Positions 1 through 5,186 of a stretch of 5,186 nt of DNA are shown here, piece by piece. The DNA is taken from assembly GCA_009926645.1 (NCBI GenBank), contig RFOO01000095.1:1-5186 (forward strand). Reading direction: 5' to 3'. This DNA comes from a bacterium (lineage in GTDB: Bacteria > Verrucomicrobiota > Verrucomicrobiia > Opitutales > UBA953). The notes below the pieces were generated by a model that did no database searches, was not told the origin of the DNA, and saw only the letters and a program-made list of their open reading frames with translations. Position numbers and translations under genes: made by a program. The first letter of the stretch is position 1. Each line of letters starts with the position of its first letter.

Positions 1-231
1 CCCCAATTCTAAAACGCGAATGCCCTCGGCTTTCTTTTCATCCAAAGCCTTAACCACAGCCAAGACATGCTTGGGAACGGAAATCAACGATGGCGTCGCG
101 GGACTGGCCAAACGATTTGATCGAGTTTTGGCAGGATTGTTTTTACGCTTAGCAACGACGCGACGTAGCGGACGAGTCACACCACGGGTAGCAGGTTTAC
201 TCTTACTTTTTTTCTTTTTTAAAGGAGACAT
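1..231 (-). CDS. rsfS: Ribosomal silencing factor RsfS (Iojap/YbeB family), 3' end cut by window edge
   Basis: The first 77 codons are present. The gene reads from ATG at 231 down to base 1 with no stop, so the rest lies outside the window. Residues about 52-77 (PKHVLAVVKALDEKKAEGIR and the following VLELG) match the opening helix and first strand of the RsfS/Iojap fold. Members of this family bind ribosomal protein L14 (uL14) and block joining of the 30S and 50S subunits under nutrient limitation. The ATG lies 2 nt after the nadD stop codon; nadD-rsfS is a very common bacterial gene pair, which supports both identifications. I see no Shine-Dalgarno site, so translation is probably coupled to nadD. 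The oddity is the first ~50 residues: 16 Lys/Arg in the first 40 and no acidic residue before D64, whereas the family usually starts near the conserved helix. A downstream GTG or TTG start is possible, but ATG at 231 fits the junction best. Confidence 0.78.
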   Translation of the reverse strand, partial: MSPLKKKKSKSKPATRGVTRPLRRVVAKRKNNPAKTRSNRLASPATPSLISVPKHVLAVVKALDEKKAEGIRVLELG

Positions 232-233
232 GA

Positions 234-824
234 TTAGGAACGGTAAAGTCGATGCTCATCGATGTAGTCACGCACCACCTTGGGCAAGCCGTTTCCCGTT
301 GGCTTACCCGATAAAAGAGCCGAACGCAGCGCCGTCGATGATACCTTGATAGGAGAAGCCTTTAAAACGGTGAGTCGAATAAAGGAAGCAATCGCTGGAG
401 GTGGTTGCGTTGAAATACCATCCCGAGCAAGAACAGCAAATTCAACCAGACGCCCCAGTTCTTCGATTTGCTTCCATCGATCGAGCCGAGCCAATTGATC
501 CGCCCCAATTATCCAAACCCGCCGAGCTTCAGGAAATTCACGCGCCAACTCGCGGGCGGTATCCACCGACCAACAAATACCCTGCCTTCGAACCTCGCGA
601 TCATCAATCTCTGCCCAAGGTAACTGACCAAAAGCAAGCCGAGCCATCGCTAGCCGATGCTCAGCCGGAGCCAAAGGTAAAGCCGCCCGCAAAGGAGCCA
701 AACCCGCTGGAATGATAAACACTTTATCTAAGTTTAACTGGCGCCAGGCTGCCATCGCCGCCGCCACATGCCCAGCATGCGGGGGGTCAAATGTCCCTCC
801 AAGTATGCCAAAAGAGGCAGCCAT
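234..824 (-). CDS. nadD: Nicotinate-nucleotide adenylyltransferase
   Basis: This 196-residue protein joins nicotinate mononucleotide and ATP to give deamido-NAD and pyrophosphate, a late cytosolic step of NAD synthesis. It has the nucleotidyltransferase signature GGTFDPPHAGH at residues 9-19, with both histidines of the HxGH ATP site (H16, H19). The family pattern GADQLARLDRWKQIEEL lies at 107-123, and the C-terminal phosphate-binding motif appears as SSTALR at 162-167. Length is normal for NadD. One departure is visible: the usual substrate-loop PPHK/PPHR after IIPxx reads APLR (43-46), so the histidine is missing. The start ATG at 824 sits five residues before the first strand, as expected; upstream, AAGG at 833-836 is a modest ribosome site 8 nt from the start. 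rsfS follows 2 nt after the stop, and lpxI is divergent upstream. A pantetheine-phosphate adenylyltransferase (CoaD) is unlikely given the length and the rsfS neighbour. Confidence 0.93.
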   Translation of the reverse strand: MAASFGILGGTFDPPHAGHVAAAMAAWRQLNLDKVFIIPAGLAPLRAALPLAPAEHRLAMARLAFGQLPWAEIDDREVRRQGICWSVDTARELAREFPEARRVWIIGADQLARLDRWKQIEELGRLVEFAVLARDGISTQPPPAIASFIRLTVLKASPIKVSSTALRSALLSGKPTGNGLPKVVRDYIDEHRLYRS

Positions 825-909
825 GAACTTTACCTTAACAAAAAAGAGAACAAACTAGCAACCTAAAGCAGGCTTGAGCCCAAGCAATTCTCCCTGAACC
901 ATACAGCCC

Positions 910-1764
910 ATGGCCAACGCCACACGCTTCCTCCCCTCGGGATTCAATCCCTCCCAGCCCATTGGCCTTATCGCCGGCAAAGGACGCTACCCCACCCTGC
1001 TTGCCGAATGTGCCCAAGCAGCGGGCGCTAACCTCAAGCTGATTGCATTTGAAGATGAAACCGAAGACGAACTCTGGGATAAATTTTCCGAGGCAAACCG
1101 TCGCAGTGTTCCAGTTGGCAAACTCGGCGAACTCCTCGATGCCCTAAAAGATTTAGGCGTAAAGGGTGCGGTGATGGCCGGACAAGTAACCCCGCGGAAA
1201 CTTTTTTCCGGCATGGTTCCCGACCTCAAACTTGTCGCCCTTCTCGCTTCACTCAAAGAACGCAACGCCGAAACAATCTTTGGCGCAATCGCTCACGAAA
1301 TCGAAAAGTTCGGTGTCACGATGCTGGATGCACGCATCTTTCTCGATGCTCATTTAGCCTCACCTGGCTGTCTCACGGGCTGGTCATGCGGAGTTTCCGA
1401 TGAAGAATGCGCCTTTGGTGTTCGCATGGCTCGCGAAATGGCCCGACTCGATATCGGGCAATCTGTCGTCACCGCCAAGGGCACAGTCATCGCAGTCGAA
1501 GCCTTTGAAGGAACAGATAAAATGCTACAACGCTGCCAACAAACAGGCGGTAAAGAAATGCTCCTAACCAAGGCTGCCAAACACGCTCAAGATTTTCGCT
1601 TCGATGTTCCCTGTTTCGGCCTACAAACCCTTGAAAGCATGGCCGCAGGAGGTGTACGCAAAGCAGCTTTAGAAAGCGATGCCGTCATCCTTATCGATCG
1701 ACCCGCCGTCATCGCACGAGCCAAAGAATTAGGTATCGATCTGCTGGGCTTCCCGAAGGCTTAA
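910..1764 (+). CDS. lpxI: UDP-2,3-diacylglucosamine pyrophosphatase LpxI (DUF1009)
   Basis: The 284-residue protein matches LpxI, the enzyme that splits UDP-2,3-diacylglucosamine into lipid X and UMP in lipid A synthesis. It replaces LpxH in many bacteria and acts at the cytoplasmic face of the inner membrane. The N-terminal domain starts with IGLIAGKGRYP at 18-28 and includes AVMAGQVTPRKLF at 87-99. The C-terminal domain carries DIGQSVVTAKGTVIAVEAFEG (181-201), then GTDKML, the family block KAAKHAQDFRFDVPCFG (221-237), and a final segment with ILIDRP near 260-265. Length is usual. ATG at 910 is the first possible start: an in-frame TGA lies at 895-897, and no other ATG, GTG or TTG occurs before the domain. 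This gives a short extension of about 17 residues. No clear ribosome site is seen. No lpxA or lpxB lies beside it, as would be usual; nadD is divergent and a small membrane-protein gene converges 3 nt after the stop. Its presence implies a lipid A-bearing outer membrane. Confidence 0.92.
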   Translation: MANATRFLPSGFNPSQPIGLIAGKGRYPTLLAECAQAAGANLKLIAFEDETEDELWDKFSEANRRSVPVGKLGELLDALKDLGVKGAVMAGQVTPRKLFSGMVPDLKLVALLASLKERNAETIFGAIAHEIEKFGVTMLDARIFLDAHLASPGCLTGWSCGVSDEECAFGVRMAREMARLDIGQSVVTAKGTVIAVEAFEGTDKMLQRCQQTGGKEMLLTKAAKHAQDFRFDVPCFGLQTLESMAAGGVRKAALESDAVILIDRPAVIARAKELGIDLLGFPKA

Positions 1765-1767
1765 ACG

Positions 1768-2031
1768 TTAGCCGTCAAAAAACTTCCACGCTAAAGCACT
1801 CTCGGCAATGAACCATCCGAGAATTAATGCTAAGATAATGTAAATGATTCGACGATACTGAGAAACCACCTTGGGCTCTACTTTTAGACCTGTACCATAA
1901 CCCGAAGGAGTGAGCGCCAACCTCAATCGAACATACCAAGGTAGCCCTTTTGTAGAATCAATGACATCGTGCCGATAGCTATTTAATCGGTAATCTTGTT
2001 TTTTGAAGAACTGGAGTAATCGTCTCAGCAC
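1768..2031 (-). CDS. Small protein with one C-terminal membrane helix, function unknown
   Basis: I do not recognise this 87-residue protein. Residues 1-60 are polar and strongly basic, with a cluster of Arg, Lys and Tyr at about 3-37 and a GYGTG turn at 44-48. Residues about 62-82 (IIYIILALILGWFIAESALA) form one clear hydrophobic helix preceded by RR at 60-61, and only five residues follow. By the positive-inside rule the N-terminus should face the cytoplasm, so it is a tail-anchored-like inner membrane protein with no signal peptide. The start is GTG at 2031, supported by a good ribosome site (AAGGTGAG, plus-strand positions 2035-2042) 3 nt upstream. It fills the space between lpxI, with which it converges, and panB, from which it diverges. 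The good ribosome site and the sharp membrane segment make it a likely real gene. It could be a lineage-specific envelope protein, but nothing here shows a partner. Confidence 0.7.
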   Translation of the reverse strand: MLRRLLQFFKKQDYRLNSYRHDVIDSTKGLPWYVRLRLALTPSGYGTGLKVEPKVVSQYRRIIYIILALILGWFIAESALAWKFFDG

Positions 2032-2034
2032 TTT

Positions 2035-2042
2035 CTCACCTT
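2035..2042 (-). promoter_or_regulatory. Ribosome binding site for the small membrane-protein gene
   Basis: On the minus strand this reads AAGGTGAG, followed by AAA and the GTG start at 2031. It is a near-consensus Shine-Dalgarno sequence and is the main reason for choosing GTG as the start. The only nearby upstream ATG, in a different reading frame, meets a stop within a few codons. Confidence 0.6.
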
Positions 2043-2059
2043 AGAGACATCTCTGACGC

Positions 2060-2086
2060 TTTACAAGCGACACATCCATCGATAAT
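2060..2086 (+). promoter_or_regulatory. Candidate sigma70-type promoter for panB-gpsA-SET operon
   Basis: TTTACA at 2060-2065 matches the -35 consensus at 5 of 6 bases, and GATAAT at 2081-2086 matches the -10 consensus at 5 of 6. The spacer is 15 nt, shorter than the preferred 16-18. Transcription would start near 2093, only 2-4 nt before the GTG start of panB, leaving almost no leader. The position in the only gap upstream of a tightly packed operon supports it; the short spacer argues for caution. This is inferred from sequence match alone. Confidence 0.38.
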
Positions 2087-2095
2087 CCCATTGTT

Positions 2096-2863
2096 GTGAA
2101 GGCAACCACCCGGTCCATCCGCTTGCTCAAAGGCATCCGCCCCATCCTCTGCCTCACGGCATACGATGCGATTACTGCCCGTATTGCTGATCAAGGAGGC
2201 GCCGACCTCATTCTCGTCGGTGATTCCGTGGGCAATACGGTCTTGGGCATGGAAAACACCGTGGGAGTCACTCTGGAAATGATGATTCACCACACAGCCG
2301 CAGTGGCTCGAGCCAAGCCCAACGCCCTCATCATCGCCGATTTACCCTTCGCCCTCGCTCACGATAGTTTCCCTAACTTACTCAAAGCCTGCCGTGCACT
2401 CATGCAAAAAGGCGGTGCACAAGGAGTCAAAATCGAAGGCGGTGCCACCCTCGCCACCAGTATCCTCAAACTCGTCGATGCAGGCATTCCTGTTATGGGA
2501 CACATCGGCCTTATGCCACAACGTGTCCATTCCACGGGCTACCGTCGTCGCGGTATGGACGCAGAGGATCAAAAAGCACTTTTAATCGACGCTCAATCCG
2601 TCGCCGCCGCAGGTGCTTTTTCAATCGTGGTCGAATGCGTTGATGAAAAATTAGCCCGCGATCTTTCCTCCCAACTATCCGTCCCCACCATCGGCATCGG
2701 ATCAGGCCAGGGATGCGATGGACAAATCCTTGTCCTTCATGATTTACTCGGACTGACCTCAAACCCACCCCCCTTCGTGAAACCCGAAGCTCATTTATTA
2801 CAGGATGGCATCGCTGCCGTAAAACGCTGGGCTCATAAAACTCGTCGAGGAGGTAAAAAATGA
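2096..2863 (+). CDS. panB: 3-methyl-2-oxobutanoate hydroxymethyltransferase (ketopantoate hydroxymethyltransferase)
   Basis: This 255-residue enzyme transfers a hydroxymethyl group from 5,10-methylene-tetrahydrofolate to 2-oxoisovalerate to make ketopantoate, the first committed step to pantothenate and CoA. The TIM-barrel landmarks appear in order: LTAYD (20-24), ILVGDSVGNTVLG (39-51) with the metal and substrate residues D43 and S44, IIADLPF (79-85) with D82, GGAQGVKIEGG (106-116) with K112, MGHIGLMPQ (134-142), VVECV (178-182) with catalytic-site E180, and IGIGSG (199-204). Start and length closely parallel E. coli PanB, which begins MKPTT where this one begins MKATT, so the GTG start at 2096 is well placed; the protein is slightly shorter at its C-terminus. 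No Shine-Dalgarno site precedes it; see the promoter entry. Its TGA overlaps the ATG of gpsA by four bases. The other pantothenate genes (panC, panD) are not in the window. Confidence 0.96.
   Translation: MKATTRSIRLLKGIRPILCLTAYDAITARIADQGGADLILVGDSVGNTVLGMENTVGVTLEMMIHHTAAVARAKPNALIIADLPFALAHDSFPNLLKACRALMQKGGAQGVKIEGGATLATSILKLVDAGIPVMGHIGLMPQRVHSTGYRRRGMDAEDQKALLIDAQSVAAAGAFSIVVECVDEKLARDLSSQLSVPTIGIGSGQGCDGQILVLHDLLGLTSNPPPFVKPEAHLLQDGIAAVKRWAHKTRRGGKK
2847..2854 (+). promoter_or_regulatory. Strong ribosome binding site for gpsA inside the end of panB
   Basis: GAGGAGGT ends 5 nt before the gpsA ATG at 2860 and is close to a full Shine-Dalgarno sequence. It lies within the last codons of panB (RRGGKK tail). 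It is the strongest such site in the window; together with the ATGA overlap it should give gpsA its own efficient initiation as well as coupling to panB. Confidence 0.85.
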
Positions 2864-3879
2864 ACTGTGTTATCTTCGGTGCCGGTGCTTGGGGAACGGC
2901 CATGGCCATTCATTTGGATCGACTGGGCCACACGGTAACCCTCGTCCCACGACGGCTAGAACACGCCCTCGAACTCTCGAGTTCACACGAGAATAAAGAT
3001 TACCTTCCAGGTCATCGTTTATCACCTTCGCTGCAAATTGGACTCGAGGCTGAGCCAGCCTTGATGGATGCCGAAATTGTTTTTCTCGCCTGCCCCTCCA
3101 AAGGTCTCACGGATTTACTCAAAAAAATCGGCCCCAGCCTGCGCCAATCTCCGTCCGTCCGCATTGTGGTCTCACTCTGCAAAGGCCTCGACCAAAAGAC
3201 TTTTGAACGCCCGACCGAAGTCATCACCCACGCCATCGGAAATCAATTCATCGTCGCTACTCTCAATGGACCAAGCAACGCCCAGGAAGTGGCCAGCGGT
3301 AAACCGACGGCTCTTGTATTTGCTGCCAAGAACATCGACACCGAAACCCCACAAACATTAAAAGAGATTCAAGGTGCGATTAGCGGTCCGACCTTACGCA
3401 CTTACACCTCTGAAGATGTCGCAGGAGTCGAAATCGGCGGAACGCTGAAAAATGTTTATGCAGTAGGAGCAGGACTTTGTGATGGATTAAAATTAGGAGA
3501 TAATGCCAAAGCCGCTTTTCTTACGCGAGCTCTCCAAGAAATGATTCGCCTCGGCGTCACCCTCGGAGGCAAAAGCGAAACGTTTCTCGGACTAAGTGGC
3601 GTTGGCGATCTGATGGCCACCGCTCACGGTTCCTGGAGTCGCAATCGCGGGCTGGGAGAAAAATGCGCTAAAGATGCAGCTAAAACTCTCAGCGAAGTAA
3701 GCCAACGACGTGAGTCCATCGAAGGTTACTTCGCCACAGAAACTCTGACTCGTTTAGCCCAATCGAAAAAAATCGATGCCCCGATTCTCTTCTGCCTTCA
3801 CCAAATTCTTTTTGCTGGGCTCGACCCTCGCGCTGGAGTCACCGCCCTTATGACCCGAGATTTAAAGTCCGAGGCATGA
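2860..3879 (+). CDS. gpsA: Glycerol-3-phosphate dehydrogenase [NAD(P)+]
   Basis: The 339-residue cytosolic enzyme reduces dihydroxyacetone phosphate to sn-glycerol-3-phosphate, the backbone for phospholipids. The Rossmann dinucleotide motif GAGAWGT is at residues 7-13, the SLCKG motif at 105-109 carries K108, and the substrate motif NGPSNAQEVASGKPTA occupies 136-151. EIGGTLKNVYAVGAG at 191-205 contains the catalytic lysine K197. The C-terminal domain has LSGVGDLMAT (245-254) with D250 and SRN at 260-262. Length is typical. Two small deviations are visible: GPSN replaces the usual GPSF, and AHGSWSRN replaces the common TCxSxxSRN, losing the cysteine. All catalytic residues that I can place are present, so activity is expected. 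ATG at 2860 has a strong ribosome site and overlaps the panB stop; its own TGA overlaps the ATG of the SET-domain gene by four bases. Confidence 0.96.
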   Translation: MNCVIFGAGAWGTAMAIHLDRLGHTVTLVPRRLEHALELSSSHENKDYLPGHRLSPSLQIGLEAEPALMDAEIVFLACPSKGLTDLLKKIGPSLRQSPSVRIVVSLCKGLDQKTFERPTEVITHAIGNQFIVATLNGPSNAQEVASGKPTALVFAAKNIDTETPQTLKEIQGAISGPTLRTYTSEDVAGVEIGGTLKNVYAVGAGLCDGLKLGDNAKAAFLTRALQEMIRLGVTLGGKSETFLGLSGVGDLMATAHGSWSRNRGLGEKCAKDAAKTLSEVSQRRESIEGYFATETLTRLAQSKKIDAPILFCLHQILFAGLDPRAGVTALMTRDLKSEA

Positions 3880-4337
3880 GTTGGCCTGGACTGGAGTCCA
3901 AACCTTCACCGATTGCCGGCACGGGTCTCTTTGCGACTCAGGTTTTCACCTCAGGACAAAAACTTTTACCCTACCTCGGTAAAGTCATCGATTCACCCCC
4001 TCGCTCTGCACCCGGCCAGCCCACTTTCATCCTCGAGATAAAACCTGGCGTCTGGATCGACGGACAAACAGAGAACAACCTAGCCCGTTTTGCTAACCAT
4101 TCCTGCGCTCCCAATGCCGAACTGGTTTTCGACGAAGAACAAAAGGAAGCATGGCTCATTGCCCGGCAAACCATCCCTGTAGGCGAGGAAATCACCTTTG
4201 ATTACGGCTTTTCGCTGGCCGAAAGCCTTTTTCACCCCTGCCAATGCGGACAAGCCAATTGTGTTGGAAAAATCATAGCCAGCCCTCTCCGTCCCGCCCT
4301 CCTCCGCCACCTGCGTTTTTCCCGTCCAAGGGATTGA
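3876..4337 (+). CDS. SET-domain protein, probable lysine methyltransferase
   Basis: This 153-residue protein is almost entirely one SET domain, the fold that transfers methyl groups from S-adenosylmethionine to lysine side chains. The opening motif GTGLFA is at 15-20, the substrate/cofactor motif RFANHSCAPNAE at 71-82, and EEITFDYGF at 104-112 with the conserved tyrosine Y110. A post-SET stretch HPCQCGQANC gives C122, C124 and C129 in CxCxxxxC spacing. In known SET enzymes these three cysteines plus the cysteine of NHSC (here C77) bind one zinc ion, so the site looks complete. The tail after residue 136 is basic. There is no pre-SET domain, signal peptide or membrane helix. The ATG overlaps the gpsA stop; GAGG lies only 1 nt upstream, too close to serve, so translation is probably coupled to gpsA. 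The substrate cannot be told from sequence; bacterial SET proteins can act on DNA-binding or ribosomal proteins. Confidence 0.88.
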   Translation: MSWPGLESKPSPIAGTGLFATQVFTSGQKLLPYLGKVIDSPPRSAPGQPTFILEIKPGVWIDGQTENNLARFANHSCAPNAELVFDEEQKEAWLIARQTIPVGEEITFDYGFSLAESLFHPCQCGQANCVGKIIASPLRPALLRHLRFSRPRD

Positions 4338-4389
4338 CCCACGCCTCACAGCAAGTCACTTTGCAGGGGTCTTTGTGTCTCAATCGACT

Positions 4390-5186
4390 ATGAAAAAAGT
4401 TGCCATCACCGAACTGGATCCACGCTTGCAAAAACAAATTGCAGGCGCTGAACAGCAAATCAAATCCAACCCTCAATACAGCATCGAAATCCTCTCCGGA
4501 ATCGTCAGCCGTAATCCAGGTTGCGTTGAGGTACGTCGATTACTCCGTCGAGCCCAGAAAGCGGTTCATGGAACAAAGAAGGGGTTATTTGAAGGACTCA
4601 TGGGTGGCCTGATGGCAGGTAAAATTGCCAAAGCCGTCGAACGCGACCCCGTTGCTGCTCTCCAAGAAGCCGAGCAAATGTTGGCCAAACGTCCCACCGA
4701 CGCGAACGCCAATAAACAAATCGCCGCTGCTGCTCTGGCTCTGGAAATACCTGAATTAGCCGCTTTTGCCTACGAAGAGCTCACCGAGATTGAACCCAAA
4801 AATGTTCAACATTTTATCGACCTCGCCAATACTTGGAACAACGCTGGCAATTACGATCGCGCACTCGAAGCCGCGGACACTGGATTAAAAGCCTTCCCCG
4901 CCGATGGTAATTTACAAGAAGCGGTTCGCCGTGCCTCGGTTAATAAGACAATGAAGCGAGGAAACTGGGAAGAAAAAGGCGACTTCCAATCCAAACTCAA
5001 AGACAAAGAAGAAGCGGTTCGTCTCGAACAATCTTCACGCACCGTTACCGATGTAGGCACGGCTCTCGAACAAGCCGCCGCCCTCGCCATCAAAATTCAA
5101 GCACAACCCGATAGTCTCGACCTCTATCGTGATATCGTTCGCCAATTTATCGCCGCGGGTGATCTCGACAGCGCCATTGCTTGGCT
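4390..5186 (+). CDS. TPR-like helical-repeat protein, 3' end cut by window edge
   Basis: An open frame runs from ATG at 4390 to the window end without a stop (265 full codons), so the C-terminus is missing. The sequence is rich in Ala, Leu, Glu and Lys, in helix pairs that look like tetratricopeptide repeats: residues about 107-137 (KQIAAAALALEIPELAAFAY and onward to IEPKN), 140-171 (FIDLANTWNNAGNYDRALEA, ending KAFP) and 242-265 (YRDIVRQFIAAGDLDSAIAW). The N-terminal part (about 20-57) is another helical pair ending in the basic VRRLLRRAQK. A glycine-rich hydrophobic stretch, GLFEGLMGGLMAGKIAKAVE (65-84), separates it from the rest and is unusual for TPRs. A charged, likely coiled stretch lies at 192-215. 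TPR proteins usually act as scaffolds, so no reaction can be assigned. No ribosome site is evident. It starts 52 nt after the SET gene and could share its transcript. The type resembles TPR proteins of Verrucomicrobiota, which is recollection rather than a search. Confidence 0.8.
   Translation, partial: MKKVAITELDPRLQKQIAGAEQQIKSNPQYSIEILSGIVSRNPGCVEVRRLLRRAQKAVHGTKKGLFEGLMGGLMAGKIAKAVERDPVAALQEAEQMLAKRPTDANANKQIAAAALALEIPELAAFAYEELTEIEPKNVQHFIDLANTWNNAGNYDRALEAADTGLKAFPADGNLQEAVRRASVNKTMKRGNWEEKGDFQSKLKDKEEAVRLEQSSRTVTDVGTALEQAAALAIKIQAQPDSLDLYRDIVRQFIAAGDLDSAIAW

Noticed and set aside
401..715. 104-residue plus-strand open frame rich in Pro, Glu and Lys across nadD
   Set aside because: It lies wholly antisense to nadD, which has clear catalytic motifs; the composition is what the opposite strand of that gene would give, and no ribosome site or family resemblance is seen.
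872..885. Hairpin GCTTG-AGCC-CAAGC in the nadD/lpxI divergent gap
   Set aside because: It has only a 5-bp stem and no T-tract on either strand, so it is not a terminator; it is also too short to claim as an operator without comparison to relatives.
825..909. Divergent promoters for nadD and lpxI
   Set aside because: Promoters are expected here, but I found no -35/-10 pair with more than partial matches at acceptable spacing on either strand.
1745..1775. Possible bidirectional terminator at the lpxI convergent junction
   Set aside because: Only a CTTC/GAAG pairing with a 2-nt loop is present, which cannot form a stable hairpin.
2511..2909. 132-residue minus-strand open frame across the panB-gpsA junction
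   Set aside because: It is antisense to two well-identified genes and shows no domain motif or start signal.
4351..4364. Small inverted repeat (GCAA...TTGC) after the SET gene as a terminator
   Set aside because: The stem is 4-5 bp and the following bases are not a T-run, so the TPR-like gene may well be co-transcribed.
4851..5093. 80-residue Ser/Arg-rich minus-strand open frame
   Set aside because: It is antisense to the TPR-like gene, and its Ser/Arg-rich composition is the expected shadow of that gene's codons.

Overview
This window looks like an ordinary chromosomal stretch of a Gram-negative bacterium. It holds two complete biosynthetic genes on one strand (panB, gpsA), a lipid A gene (lpxI), an NAD gene (nadD), a ribosome-silencing factor cut by the left edge, a SET-domain protein, a small membrane protein and a TPR-type protein cut by the right edge. 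There is no rRNA, tRNA, mobile element, CRISPR array or long repeat. LpxI implies an outer membrane with lipid A. The LpxI route, the bacterial SET protein, the divergent NadD sequence and the general look of the TPR-like protein suggest the PVC group, most likely Verrucomicrobiota. That placement is inference, because no phylogenetic marker RNA is present.

Layout. Positions 1-824 on the minus strand carry nadD followed 2 nt later by rsfS, the common NAD synthesis/ribosome silencing pair. An 85-nt divergent gap leads to lpxI (910-1764, plus). lpxI converges almost end to end (3-nt gap) on a minus-strand gene for an 87-residue protein with one C-terminal membrane helix (1768-2031). After a 64-nt divergent gap, which holds a plausible promoter for panB, a tightly packed plus-strand operon begins: panB (2096-2863), gpsA (2860-3879) and a small SET-domain methyltransferase (3876-4337). 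Both junctions are ATGA start/stop overlaps. A 52-nt gap then precedes the TPR-like gene (4390 to beyond the right edge), which may or may not belong to the same transcript.

Together the genes serve core metabolism: NAD (NadD), pantothenate/CoA (PanB), glycerol-3-phosphate for phospholipids (GpsA), lipid A (LpxI) and translation control (RsfS). The least ordinary parts are the SET protein with an apparently complete post-SET zinc site, translationally coupled to gpsA; the long, wholly basic N-terminal extension of RsfS; the altered substrate loop of NadD; and a promoter placed so close to panB that its mRNA would be almost leaderless. I did not find a convincing novel multi-gene system.
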